55,525 nucleotides of DNA from Marinisporobacter sp. Lineage in GTDB: Bacteria; Bacillota; Clostridia; Peptostreptococcales; Thermotaleaceae. The first letter of the stretch is position 1; the number at the start of each line of letters is the position of its first letter. This document shows, piece after piece, positions 32,889-41,514 of this stretch. The position numbers and the translations under genes are program-made. The notes beneath the pieces are model-generated. The model was not told the origin of the DNA and ran no database searches. It worked only from the letters and a program-made list of their open reading frames with translations. Where the stretch lies: NCBI GenBank assembly GCA_025210525.1, contig JAOARP010000052.1:1-55525 (forward strand), given 5' to 3'.

Positions 32889-34241
32889 ATGGAAAAGAAG
32901 AAGGTTGGAGTGAGTACCTTTTTTTTATGTTTCATACTTTGTGCATTTATTATTTTTGGCCCCTTCTATTTTATGAATAGGAAAAACTCTAAAAATATAG
33001 AGGAAAAGGATCAACCATTTAAAGGGGTCATTACCATGTGGGATTATCCTCACCTAGATAGTAAGAGTGGTACTCGATACGGATGGATGCTTGGGAAAAT
33101 TAAAAAATTTGAAAGAGAACATCCAGGGGTTTATATTGAATTAAAAGCAATAAACTTAAAAACAGGGCCTTTTAAAATAGAAACGGCTATCAAAACCAAG
33201 ACTTATCCAGATATTGCTCCTGTTGCATCTGATTATAGCATTGTTCATCAAAAACTATTAGAACCAGTAGATCCGTATTTATCAAAAAAAGAGTTATCGG
33301 ATTATAAACCTCAGGCATTATCTGCTGTCCAAATGGACGGTAAAACCTGGGGGTTTCCTTGTATGATGAGTACCTATACCTTGTTTTTAAATTTAGATTT
33401 ATTTCATGAAAAAGGGGTGAATCCTCCAAAAGGTGGGAACTGGACTTATGATGAATTTGTGAAGACTTTAAAAAAACTTACATATGATGAAGATGGAGAT
33501 GAAAAAATAGATGTATATGGATTCAATTCCTTTATTGGTGTAAATGATTATAATACTTGGGGAATTTTACTTTCTGATGGAGCAAAAATAGTTGATAGAA
33601 GGCGTCGGTATCAGTTTAACAATAAAAAGGCAGTTAAGGGTTTGAAAAAGCTAGTAAATTTGAAGTTGAAATACAAAGTAACTCCTGATAATTTTGGAGA
33701 AAACTCAGAAAAAGAAGCGTGGGAAAGCTTTTATAAAGAAAAAAAAGTAGCTGTTTATCCTACAGGAACTTGGGCTGTAAATGCCCTTAATAAATTAAAA
33801 AATAAAGGAGAGGGATTCGAATTTGATGTAGTAAATTATCCTACAGGAGAAAGAAAAGAGCCAATAGCCATATGTAAAAACACAGCTGCCTATGGGATTT
33901 TTAAACAGAAGGATGAAAAAAAATTAAAAATGTGTGTAGAATTCTTAAAATTTATCAGTCAAGAAAAATTCCAAAAGGAATTAAATCGTTTAGGCACTTT
34001 CCCTGTAAAAAAAAGTGTAGGAGAAATTTATAAAGAAGATCCCTATATGTCAAAAATAGAGAAAAGTTTAGTATATACGAAGAATATTCCAAAGCATTCC
34101 TACTGGTCAGCTATTGAAGATATTCTTCAGAGTCAGATTAGGCAAGTGCTTCTTCAAAAAAAGACAGTAGAAGATGCATTAAGGGATGCAGAAAAGAAGA
34201 TTACAAGTTATAATGAGATTGCTGAAAAAATGATTAAGTAG
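32889..34241 (+). CDS. Family 1 extracellular solute-binding protein, orphan
   Basis: A 450-residue protein related to ABC-transporter sugar-binding proteins (MalE-like). It has one N-terminal hydrophobic segment (about residues 7-27) with no lipobox Cys, so it appears to be held by an uncleaved membrane anchor. Marks of the fold include PDIAPVASDYS, GFPCMMSTYTLFLN, the KGGNWTYDEFVKTLKKL helix, YPTGTWAV and KTVEDALRDAEKKI at the C-terminus. No permease or ATPase gene adjoins it, so it either serves a distant transporter or has a sensory role. Start ATG 32889 lies 11 bases after AGGAGG; the upstream GTG at 32877 overlaps the ribosome site. Confidence 0.78.
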   Translation: MEKKKVGVSTFFLCFILCAFIIFGPFYFMNRKNSKNIEEKDQPFKGVITMWDYPHLDSKSGTRYGWMLGKIKKFEREHPGVYIELKAINLKTGPFKIETAIKTKTYPDIAPVASDYSIVHQKLLEPVDPYLSKKELSDYKPQALSAVQMDGKTWGFPCMMSTYTLFLNLDLFHEKGVNPPKGGNWTYDEFVKTLKKLTYDEDGDEKIDVYGFNSFIGVNDYNTWGILLSDGAKIVDRRRRYQFNNKKAVKGLKKLVNLKLKYKVTPDNFGENSEKEAWESFYKEKKVAVYPTGTWAVNALNKLKNKGEGFEFDVVNYPTGERKEPIAICKNTAAYGIFKQKDEKKLKMCVEFLKFISQEKFQKELNRLGTFPVKKSVGEIYKEDPYMSKIEKSLVYTKNIPKHSYWSAIEDILQSQIRQVLLQKKTVEDALRDAEKKITSYNEIAEKMIK

Positions 34242-34301
34242 ATGCCTTGTATGGTATACTTAAAATAAATAGATATAATTATAGGCTAGGAGTGAACTTA
34301 A

Positions 34302-35216
34302 GTGGATATTAACAATGTTTATAATAAATTAGTAGAAAATATTCAAGGAATAAAAATATTAAAAAATGAACCTATGAAGAAGCATACTTCCTTTAGAATA
34401 GGAGGTCCAGTAGATTTGATGATTCTTCCAAAAACGAAGGAAGAAGTTCAAGGAGCCATAAATATTTGTAAAAAATATCAGGTGAATTATTATATTATCG
34501 GGAATGGTAGCAATCTTTTAGTGAGAGATGGAGGCGTTAGAGGGGTTGTTATCAAGCTTGCTGATAATTTTAATGAAGTGAATATAGAAAAAAATCGTGT
34601 AACGGCACAAGCAGGCGTTTTACTATCTTCTTTATCTAATCGTTTGGTAAAGGAAAGCTTTAAAGGGTTTGAATTTGCAAGTGGTATTCCAGGGACATTA
34701 GGTGGAGCAGTTGTTATGAATGCAGGAGCCTATGGTGGAGAAATGAAGGATGTATTGGCAGGAGCTTATGTTGTAGATGAAAAGGGAAATTTCATTTATT
34801 TAAATAAAGAAGAGTTAGCGTTAGATTATCGAACAAGTGTGATTCAGAAAAAGGGATATGTTGTAGTGGAAGCAGAAATGGTATTTGAAAAGGGTGACAT
34901 GACGGAAATAAAGGAAAAAATTAAGGATTTCACCAAGAAAAGAACGACCAAGCAGCCTCTTCAGTTGCCGAGTGCAGGAAGTACCTTTAAAAGACCCACG
35001 GGATATTTTGCAGGGAAATTAATTGAAGATGCAGGGCTTAAAGGGGTTCGAGTAGGAGGAGCACAAGTATCTCCCCTTCATTCTGGGTTTGTTGTAAATG
35101 TAGAAAATGCTACAGCAGAAGATGTGATTCATTTAATAGAGCTTGTTCAAAAGGTAGTAAAGGATCAATTTGGTGTTACCCTAGAAACTGAGGTAAAGAT
35201 TATAGGGCAAGATTAA
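34302..35216 (+). CDS. murB: UDP-N-acetylenolpyruvoylglucosamine reductase
   Basis: A flavoenzyme of 304 residues that reduces UDP-GlcNAc-enolpyruvate to UDP-MurNAc in peptidoglycan synthesis. FAD-binding motifs are the type IIB pattern: HTSFRIGGPVD, GNGSNLLVRDGGVRG and SGIPGTLGGAVVMNAGAYG. The catalytic Ser lies in LPSAGSTFKRP and the final catalytic Glu in TLETEVKIIG. It starts with GTG 34302; TAGGAG precedes it. It leads a closely spaced set with the PHP phosphoesterase and rapZ, yvcK. Confidence 0.96.
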   Translation: MDINNVYNKLVENIQGIKILKNEPMKKHTSFRIGGPVDLMILPKTKEEVQGAINICKKYQVNYYIIGNGSNLLVRDGGVRGVVIKLADNFNEVNIEKNRVTAQAGVLLSSLSNRLVKESFKGFEFASGIPGTLGGAVVMNAGAYGGEMKDVLAGAYVVDEKGNFIYLNKEELALDYRTSVIQKKGYVVVEAEMVFEKGDMTEIKEKIKDFTKKRTTKQPLQLPSAGSTFKRPTGYFAGKLIEDAGLKGVRVGGAQVSPLHSGFVVNVENATAEDVIHLIELVQKVVKDQFGVTLETEVKIIGQD

Positions 35217-35247
35217 TAGACAAAACAGAAATGGAAGTGAAGGACAA

Positions 35248-35979
35248 ATGAAAATTTTTGCAGATTATCATACCCATACCATCTATAGTCATGGAAAGGG
35301 AACTATAAAGGAAAATGTGGATATGGCAATTCAGAAGGGATTAAGAGAAATTGCTATTTCGGATCATGGCTTTGGACATTTACTATTTGGCGTAAAGAAA
35401 AAGAATTTATCTAAGATGAGAGAGGAAATTGAAGCAATCAATCAGTCTACAGAAAAGATAAAGGTAAAGCTAGGAATGGAAGCGAACATTATTAGTAGAG
35501 ATGGAAAATTGGACATTGGTCACGATACTATAAAACAATTGGACATGGTACTAGCAGGATACCATTTTGGTGCACTTCCTAATAATTTAAAAGATTGTTT
35601 TCAGATGCATGGCAATAATTTCTTAGCAAGATATTTTCCTACAGTAGATAAAAAGGCAAGGGTAATCAACACAGATGCAGTAGTTGCAGCTATTTATAAT
35701 AATCCTATTGATATCCTTACTCATCCAGGAGCAAAGGCGAATATTGATACGAAAGAAATTGCAAAGGCTGCAGCAGCTAGAGGAACGGCACTAGAAATCA
35801 ATAGTAGTCATGGATTTTTAACCGTAGAATATATAAAAATTGCTATGAAAGAGGGAGCAAAATTTGTGATTAGTAGTGATGCCCACAAACCCGTTGATGT
35901 AGGAAATGTAACAAAAGGAATAGAAAGAGCTATACAAGCTGAACTTAGTGTAGACAGAATTATTAATGCAGAAGAGTAG
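35248..35979 (+). CDS. PHP-domain phosphoesterase
   Basis: A 243-residue stand-alone PHP domain with the metal-binding His/Asp clusters: [26 protein letters not shown], a THPGAK segment, EINSSHG and SSDAHKP. Fold and length match the YcdX-like group of small trinuclear-metal phosphatases. Substrate unknown. It sits 31 bases after murB and 14 bases before rapZ, so it is transcribed with them. The PHP domain of DnaE at 42827 is a separate relative. Confidence 0.85.
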   Translation: MKIFADYHTHTIYSHGKGTIKENVDMAIQKGLREIAISDHGFGHLLFGVKKKNLSKMREEIEAINQSTEKIKVKLGMEANIISRDGKLDIGHDTIKQLDMVLAGYHFGALPNNLKDCFQMHGNNFLARYFPTVDKKARVINTDAVVAAIYNNPIDILTHPGAKANIDTKEIAKAAAARGTALEINSSHGFLTVEYIKIAMKEGAKFVISSDAHKPVDVGNVTKGIERAIQAELSVDRIINAEE

Positions 35980-35993
35980 AGAGGAGGATCACT

Positions 35994-36857
35994 ATGAAAC
36001 TAGTCATTATTACAGGATTATCTGGTGCAGGAAAAAGTCAGGCAATGAAGAGTATGGAGGATATGGGATTTTATTGTGTAGATAATCTTCCTCCAGCGCT
36101 TATACCTAAGTTTGCAGAGCTTTGTACCCATGCACAAGGAGAAATAGAAAAAATTGCTTTAGTGATTGATATAAGAGGTAGAAAATTCTTTGATGATTTA
36201 TTTGAGAGTTTAAATAAAATTCAAAATGAAGGACTTAATTATGAAATATTATTTTTAGAGGCATCTGATCCTGTGCTCATTAAGAGATATAAAGAAACTA
36301 GAAGGGTTCATCCTTTAAGTCCTAGGGGAAGAATTATAGAAGGAATCAATGCAGAAAGAAATAGATTATCTGAATTAAAGAAAAATGCAAAATATATTGT
36401 AGATACGTCTAATTTGACTTCAGCCCAATTAAAAGAAGAAATCAAAAAAATATATATGGAGGGAGAAACAAGTCATAATCTAACTATATTTGTTCAATCT
36501 TTTGGATTTAAAAAAGGAATTTTATTAGATGCAGATCTGGTTTTTGATGTAAGGTTTTTACCGAATCCCCATTATATTGATGAATTAAGGCCTCATACAG
36601 GAAATGATCAACAGGTACGAGATTATGTAATGAAGTGGCCAGAAAGCATTCAATTTGTAGAAAAATTAAATGATTTAATCGATTTTTTAATTCCCTATTA
36701 TATAAAAGAAGGAAAATCCCAATTAGTTATAGGGATTGGGTGCACAGGAGGAAAACATCGATCTGTAACGGTTGCCAATATTTTATATGAGACATTAAAA
36801 GAAAAAGGACATCGTGCTATTATCAATCATAGAGATTCAGTTATTGTAAAGGAATAA
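35994..36857 (+). CDS. rapZ: RapZ (YvcJ) nucleotide-binding adaptor
   Basis: A 287-residue P-loop protein with Walker [11 protein letters not shown] at the N-terminus, the conserved RKFFDDL and RRVHPLSP segments, and the C-terminal [12 protein letters not shown] motif. E. coli RapZ guides RNase E to the GlmZ sRNA and binds glucosamine-6-phosphate; the B. subtilis orthologue YvcJ is a nucleotide-binding protein with a role linked to competence. In a Firmicute without the GlmZ system the job is unclear. GAGGAGG precedes the ATG. It adjoins yvcK by seven bases, the standard arrangement. Confidence 0.94.
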   Translation: MKLVIITGLSGAGKSQAMKSMEDMGFYCVDNLPPALIPKFAELCTHAQGEIEKIALVIDIRGRKFFDDLFESLNKIQNEGLNYEILFLEASDPVLIKRYKETRRVHPLSPRGRIIEGINAERNRLSELKKNAKYIVDTSNLTSAQLKEEIKKIYMEGETSHNLTIFVQSFGFKKGILLDADLVFDVRFLPNPHYIDELRPHTGNDQQVRDYVMKWPESIQFVEKLNDLIDFLIPYYIKEGKSQLVIGIGCTGGKHRSVTVANILYETLKEKGHRAIINHRDSVIVKE

Positions 36858-36864
36858 TTTAAAA

Positions 36865-38166
36865 ATGGATTGGTTTGATTGGCTAAAGCCTGGATTAAAA
36901 ATAAAGAGGTGGCTTTTTTTAGGATCTTTGGGGATTGCTTTTTTTATACTTGGAGCATATGGTGTGATCAATAAGTTGTTTTTGAGGAATCAATTCTTTG
37001 ATTATTGTGGAATTCTTTTGTTATTAGGAATTTTATTCATTGGAATGAGCTTAAAAAAGGGTGTAGCCTCTATTATCAACTTATTAGATACGCCAGGGAA
37101 TTTAGTAAAATCTAAGATTGATAAAAAGTTATACGAAAAACGTATTTTAAATAAGGGGCCTAAAATGGTAATCGTTGGAGGCGGAACAGGTCTTTCGGTT
37201 CTTTTAAGAGGACTTAAAAAATATACTTCTAATATTACTGCTATTGTGACGGTAGCAGATGATGGTGGTGGATCGGGAATACTAAGGGAAGATTTAGGAA
37301 TGCTTCCCCCAGGAGATATTAGAAATTGTATTTTAGCATTAGCAGATACAGAGCCTATTATGGAAAAATTACTACAATATCGATTTGAGGAAGGTCAATT
37401 AAAGGGACAGAGCTTTGGAAATTTATTGATTGCTGCTATGAATGGTATATCAGATAATTTTGAGGAAGCCATTAAAAAAATCAATCATGTTCTAGCCGTA
37501 ACAGGAAAGGTTTTACCTGTAACGGTAGAGGATATTACCCTCTATGCTAAGTTGGAAAATGGAAAAGTTATTAAAGGAGAATCTCAAATTCCTATAAAGG
37601 TAAAAGAAATAAATAGTGGGATTGATCAGGTTTTTATTAAACCAGGGAATGTAAAGCCCCTAGAAGAATCTATAGAAGAGATCATGAATGCAGATGTGAT
37701 TATTCTAGGACCCGGAAGTTTATACACAAGTATTATACCAAATTTATTAGTAGCAGATATTAGAAAAGCCATTAGGGAGTCAAAGGCTAAAAAAGTTTAT
37801 ATAACCAATGTGATGACCCAACCTGGAGAAACAGATGGATATACTGTATTAGATCATGTTGAAAAGATATTAAAATATTTAAAGAGTGAAAATATTGATT
37901 ATGTTTTTGTAAATGGGGAGAAAATTCCTAAAGAGGTATTAAAAAAATATGCTCATGATAGAGCAGAGCCTATAAGGATGACAAAGGAAGAACGACAAAT
38001 ATTAAGAGAGCGGGATATTCATGTTATAGAAGGGCCCTTTGTAGATATTAAGAAGAAATATATAAGGCATGATGCGGATAAGTTAGCTGAAATGATTACG
38101 AAATTAGTAGAAGAAGAGAAGGACCTTTTAGATAAGAAAAAGATGATGGCGTATTCGTTTAAGTAA
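36865..38166 (+). CDS. yvcK: YvcK-family gluconeogenesis factor with N-terminal membrane segments
   Basis: A 433-residue protein. The core (from about residue 100) has the 2-phospho-L-lactate transferase-like fold with VGGGTGLSVLLRGLK, TVADDGGGSGILRE and PPGDIRNCILALAD. B. subtilis YvcK is needed for growth on gluconeogenic carbon sources and for correct cell-wall synthesis. It binds UDP-sugars and is a PrkC substrate. Before the core there are two hydrophobic segments within residues 15-65, so this member is likely membrane-attached, unlike the shorter soluble B. subtilis protein. It follows rapZ by seven bases. Confidence 0.92.
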   Translation: MDWFDWLKPGLKIKRWLFLGSLGIAFFILGAYGVINKLFLRNQFFDYCGILLLLGILFIGMSLKKGVASIINLLDTPGNLVKSKIDKKLYEKRILNKGPKMVIVGGGTGLSVLLRGLKKYTSNITAIVTVADDGGGSGILREDLGMLPPGDIRNCILALADTEPIMEKLLQYRFEEGQLKGQSFGNLLIAAMNGISDNFEEAIKKINHVLAVTGKVLPVTVEDITLYAKLENGKVIKGESQIPIKVKEINSGIDQVFIKPGNVKPLEESIEEIMNADVIILGPGSLYTSIIPNLLVADIRKAIRESKAKKVYITNVMTQPGETDGYTVLDHVEKILKYLKSENIDYVFVNGEKIPKEVLKKYAHDRAEPIRMTKEERQILRERDIHVIEGPFVDIKKKYIRHDADKLAEMITKLVEEEKDLLDKKKMMAYSFK

Positions 38167-38205
38167 ACAATCGAAAAAGTATAGATGAAAAAAGCTATCA
38201 ATTTA

Positions 38206-38214
38206 TGGTATAAT
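38206..38214 (+). promoter_or_regulatory. Extended -10 promoter of the NUDIX gene
   Basis: TGGTATAAT is a complete extended -10 element about 62 bases before the start codon. Confidence 0.5.
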
Positions 38215-38275
38215 AATTAAAAGTTGGTTATGATCACATCTAAAGATTTTCTCATTGTAGTTAGGGGTGGAAGTT

Positions 38276-38701
38276 ATGAGGGAAGAGATTAGTGCTGGTG
38301 GTGTGGTTGTTTTTGGAAATGCTATACTACTTTTACGTAAATACAATGGAGATTGGGTATTACCAAAAGGAAAAGTAAAAGTAAATGAAAAGATCGATGC
38401 TGCTGCAATTCGAGAAGTCTATGAAGAAGGAAAAGTGAAGGGTGAGATTATAAAATATATTGGAAAAATTAATTATTCTTTTAAAAACTGTTGGCAAGAT
38501 TATGAGGTAGTCAATAAAACAGTTCATTGGTACCTAATGAAAGCAAGAAGTATGGATTGTATTCCTTTAAAAGAGGAAGGGTTTGTAGATGCACGATTTG
38601 TGCATATGAATAGGGCCACTGAGATAGCGAAATATGATGATGAAAGAGAAATTATACAAAAAGCAATCGAAGAAATAAAAAAAGACCTCAGCAGCCAATG
38701 A
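38276..38701 (+). CDS. NUDIX hydrolase
   Basis: A 141-residue Nudix pyrophosphohydrolase. The Nudix box begins at about residue 32 with GKVKVNEKIDAAAIREVYEEGKVKG; it lacks the canonical second Glu pair spacing only slightly (REVYEEG is in place of REVxEEx, which still supplies the metal-binding Glu residues). It opens EISAGGVVVF, as do the diadenosine-polyphosphate and mutT-like members. Substrate unknown. ATG 38276 is preferred to the GTG at 38267, which overlaps the ribosome site AGGGGTGG. B. subtilis also has a Nudix gene, yvcI, next to yvcJ-yvcK-whiA-crh. The terminator overlaps the stop codon. Confidence 0.85.
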   Translation: MREEISAGGVVVFGNAILLLRKYNGDWVLPKGKVKVNEKIDAAAIREVYEEGKVKGEIIKYIGKINYSFKNCWQDYEVVNKTVHWYLMKARSMDCIPLKEEGFVDARFVHMNRATEIAKYDDEREIIQKAIEEIKKDLSSQ

Positions 38702-38712
38702 GGTCTTTTTTG
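38679..38712 (+). terminator. Terminator overlapping the NUDIX stop codon
   Basis: AAAAGACCTCA (ending 38690) pairs with TGAGGTCTTTT (38699-38708 and on), giving a stem that lies partly inside the last codons, followed by TTTTTTGC. Confidence 0.85.
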
Positions 38713-38835
38713 CTTTTTATATGCAAATACAAATATCTAAAACTCATAAAAAAAGTTTTAAATGTTAAAACTAATCCTATTAAAAATTTTTATTATTTAG
38801 ATTCTGTTAAAACTAACGAAAAATTGATAAATCTA

Positions 38836-38844
38836 TGTTATAAT
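38836..38844 (+). promoter_or_regulatory. Extended -10 promoter of whiA-crh
   Basis: TGTTATAAT lies about 82 bases before the whiA start. No good -35 is seen, which is usual for extended -10 promoters. Confidence 0.5.
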
Positions 38845-38925
38845 GATAGAAATGTACTATAAATATAGTCGTACAATAAAGAGGATTTTGTCAGAAATGT
38901 TCAGGTTATGGAAGTGGGTGATGAT

Positions 38926-39894
38926 ATGTCCTTTTCTATGAAGACAAAGAACGAATTGTCTAGGATCATTCCAGAAAAAAAGTGCTGTCAATTAGCCGAA
39001 TTGTCATCATTGATTCGAATGAGTGGGACAATACAATTAATGGGGTATAAAAAATTAAATGTAAAAATTGTTACAGAAAATGCTGCTATTGCAAGGAAAA
39101 TTTTCACATTGCTAAAAAAGTGCTTTGGCATCCATACTGAACTACGAGTAAGAAAAAATAAATTGTTGAAGAAGAATAATCACTATGTAATTATTATCAG
39201 CGGTGATGCAGGGGCAAACGATATCCTGGAAAAAGTAGGGATTTTAAAGATGAATCATCAACAATTTTTAATAGATTACAATGTACCTGAAAAATTAATA
39301 GAGGATAAGTGCTGCAAACGAGCTTATTTGCGAGGTGCATTTTTAGGAGCAGGCTCTGTGAGTGATCCAGAGAAAACCTATCATTTAGAATTTGTTACAA
39401 GTAGTCAAGAACATAGTGAAGGATTAAAAGATTTAATCAATCATTTTGAACTTGGTGCCAAGATTGTGCAGAGAAAAAATAGTTATGTAGTATATTTGAA
39501 AGAAGGAGATCGTATTGTTGATCTACTCAATATTATAGGTGCCCATTTAGCTTTATTAAAGCTTGAAAATATAAGAATTGTAAAACAAGTAAGAAACAAT
39601 GTAAATAGAATTGTAAATTGTGAGACAGCAAATTTAAGCAAAATCGTAAATGCTTCTATTAGGCAAATTGAAAACATAGAATATATCCAAAATAATGCAG
39701 GATTTAAAATACTTCCTAATAATCTTCGAGAAATAGCCGAGTTAAGGCTTGATTATAAAGAAGCTAGTTTAAAGGAGTTAGGAGAAATGCTAAATCCACC
39801 TGTTGGAAAATCAGGGGTAAATCATAGATTAAGAAAAATAGAGAAAATTGCAGAAAAATTAAAGCGGAATGAGGGGGAAAATGTAAATGATTAA
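38926..39894 (+). CDS. whiA: WhiA-family DNA-binding protein
   Basis: A 322-residue protein with an N-terminal LAGLIDADG-like homing-endonuclease-fold domain (RAYLRGAFLGAGSVSDP) and a C-terminal helix-turn-helix (RLDYKEASLKELGEMLNPP, ending SGVNHRLRKIEKIAEKL). In streptomycetes it controls sporulation septation; in Firmicutes it affects division and chromosome segregation. The start is taken at ATG 38926 (MSFSMKTKNELSR), which matches the family start and has GGGTG five bases before it; the frame opens six codons earlier at 38908. Overlaps crh by eight bases. Confidence 0.94.
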   Translation: MSFSMKTKNELSRIIPEKKCCQLAELSSLIRMSGTIQLMGYKKLNVKIVTENAAIARKIFTLLKKCFGIHTELRVRKNKLLKKNNHYVIIISGDAGANDILEKVGILKMNHQQFLIDYNVPEKLIEDKCCKRAYLRGAFLGAGSVSDPEKTYHLEFVTSSQEHSEGLKDLINHFELGAKIVQRKNSYVVYLKEGDRIVDLLNIIGAHLALLKLENIRIVKQVRNNVNRIVNCETANLSKIVNASIRQIENIEYIQNNAGFKILPNNLREIAELRLDYKEASLKELGEMLNPPVGKSGVNHRLRKIEKIAEKLKRNEGENVND

Positions 39895-40153
39895 TAGAGA
39901 AATTACTGTGATGAATGAAGAAGGATTACGTGCAAGAAGAGCAGCCTTATTTGTACAATTAGCAAATAAATTTAGTTCTGATATTTTTGTAGAAAAGGAT
40001 ACAAAAAATGTGAGTGGAAAAAGTATTATGTGCATTATGGCATTAGGGCTATTAAAAGGTGAAAAAATTTTAGTAACTGCTGATGGACCTGATGAGGAAC
40101 AAGCTATAAAAGAGATCGTAGATTTTTTTGAAAAATCACAAGAGGATTTATAA
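39887..40153 (+). CDS. crh: Crh-like HPr paralogue with Arg at the His15 position
   Basis: An 88-residue HPr-fold protein. The site that carries phosphoryl groups in the PTS, GLHARPA in HPr, is GLRARRA here, with Arg15 in place of the phosphorylated His15 and Arg18 in place of Pro. The regulatory site VSGKSIMCIMALG keeps Ser46 exactly at residue 46. This is the Crh pattern: cannot carry phosphate in sugar transport but can be phosphorylated by HPr kinase and bind CcpA. B. subtilis Crh has Gln15. It follows whiA with an eight-base overlap, as in B. subtilis. Its job as carbon-control cofactor is from the family; the Arg variant is unusual. Confidence 0.88.
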   Translation: MINREITVMNEEGLRARRAALFVQLANKFSSDIFVEKDTKNVSGKSIMCIMALGLLKGEKILVTADGPDEEQAIKEIVDFFEKSQEDL

Positions 40154-40183
40154 AAAAACTATTCCATTTGGAATAGTTTTTAT
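40154..40183 (+). terminator. Terminator of whiA-crh
   Basis: AAAAACTATTCC (40154-40165) pairs with GGAATAGTTTT (40170-40180) and runs into a T stretch, immediately after the crh stop. Confidence 0.88.
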
Positions 40184-40346
40184 AAAATGAAGAAAATATG
40201 TAATATTATGTAATAGATATACAGAAGAAATTAGGAATATAGATATAATTTTAGAATACTTAAAATAATTTAAAGGAATTTGTATAATCTTATCGAATAG
40301 GTTAAAAAATGCAATGTTTTTTAACATCTTAGTTTTGGAGGATTTT

Positions 40347-41417
40347 ATGTTTAGAATAAATGTTAACTTTTTAAAACCAGGAATGACTTTAGCAAAAACT
40401 ATTTATGGAAATGATGGACAAGTGTTACTGAGTTCAGGCGTGAATTTAAGAGAAAGCTATATTCAAAAGCTGAAAAAAATTGGTATTAGTAGCTTATACA
40501 TAGATACGAGAGAAACAGCAGATATTGTCATTGAAGATGTTATATGCGAACAAAATAGATTCGAAGCAAAAAATATTATTAGAACAACTATGAACGATGT
40601 TTATAAAGGAAGGTCTATAGAGACAAAGGAAATATTTAATGCGGTGAGCAATATTTTAGATGATCTATTAGGAAATAAAGATATTATGCTAAATCTTTCT
40701 GATATTAAAGCCGCAGATGATTATACCTTTGGCCACTCAGTGAATGTTTGTGTATTATCCCTTGTAACAGGAATTGCTATGGGGTACAATAGGGAAAGAT
40801 TAGAAAAATTGGGAGTTGGAGCTGTTTTGCATGACATAGGAAAAATTGCAATTCCTATAGATATATTAAATAAGCCTGGTAAACTAACAGATACAGAATA
40901 TAAAATTATCCAAGAGCATCCTCGATTAGGATATGAGATTGTAAAAAAACATCCAAGTATTAGTAGCCTTAGTGCTATGGTAGTCCTTACTCACCATGAA
41001 AGATATGATGGAACAGGATATCCATTAGGGAAAAAAGGAGAGGAAATATACGAATTTTCTAGAATTGTTGCTATAGCAGATGTATATGATGCATTAACTT
41101 CTGATAGGGTTTATAAGAAGAAGGCTCTGCCTCATGAAGCAATAGAATATTTAATAGCTATGGGAAACAACCAGTTTGATGGGGATATTGTAAAGAAATT
41201 TATTCAACATGTGGCTCCTTATCCTGTTGGAACAATTGTAAGGTTAAGTACAGGTGTTCAAGGGATTGTTGTAGCGGTAGATAAAAATTGTCCAAATAGA
41301 CCAAAAGTTAGGTGCTTTTGGAATAAACAAGGAGATACATATTTGAACGAGGTAGAGGTGAATCTTGCTAATCTACCATCTATTAAAATCTCAGCTGTGT
41401 TAGAGAAACTTGAATAG
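40347..41417 (+). CDS. HD-GYP domain cyclic-di-GMP phosphodiesterase
   Basis: A 356-residue cytosolic protein. The N-terminal 120 residues have no named enzyme domain (related to regions found on other HD-GYP proteins). The C-terminal HD-GYP domain shows FGHSVNVC, LHDIGKIAIP (HD), HPRLGYEIVKKH, HHERYDGTGYP (the HD-GYP signature) and AIADVYDALTSDR. HD-GYP proteins hydrolyse c-di-GMP to GMP or pGpG. No membrane segment is seen. The start is ATG 40347, with GGAGG before it; the frame opens 11 codons earlier at 40314 but without a ribosome site. It is a single-gene unit with its own terminator. Confidence 0.9.
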   Translation: MFRINVNFLKPGMTLAKTIYGNDGQVLLSSGVNLRESYIQKLKKIGISSLYIDTRETADIVIEDVICEQNRFEAKNIIRTTMNDVYKGRSIETKEIFNAVSNILDDLLGNKDIMLNLSDIKAADDYTFGHSVNVCVLSLVTGIAMGYNRERLEKLGVGAVLHDIGKIAIPIDILNKPGKLTDTEYKIIQEHPRLGYEIVKKHPSISSLSAMVVLTHHERYDGTGYPLGKKGEEIYEFSRIVAIADVYDALTSDRVYKKKALPHEAIEYLIAMGNNQFDGDIVKKFIQHVAPYPVGTIVRLSTGVQGIVVAVDKNCPNRPKVRCFWNKQGDTYLNEVEVNLANLPSIKISAVLEKLE

Positions 41418-41442
41418 TTTTTTTATATAATTTTGATATAAT

Positions 41443-41473
41443 AAGGTATGAACAATTGGTTCATACCTTTTTT
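41443..41473 (+). terminator. Terminator of the HD-GYP gene
   Basis: A perfect 11-bp stem (41443-41453 and 41459-41469) has a five-base loop and is followed by TTTT. Confidence 0.9.
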
Positions 41474-41514
41474 GGGTGTTATTGACCCCATATGCTTAGG
41501 AGGTGGTATATAAT

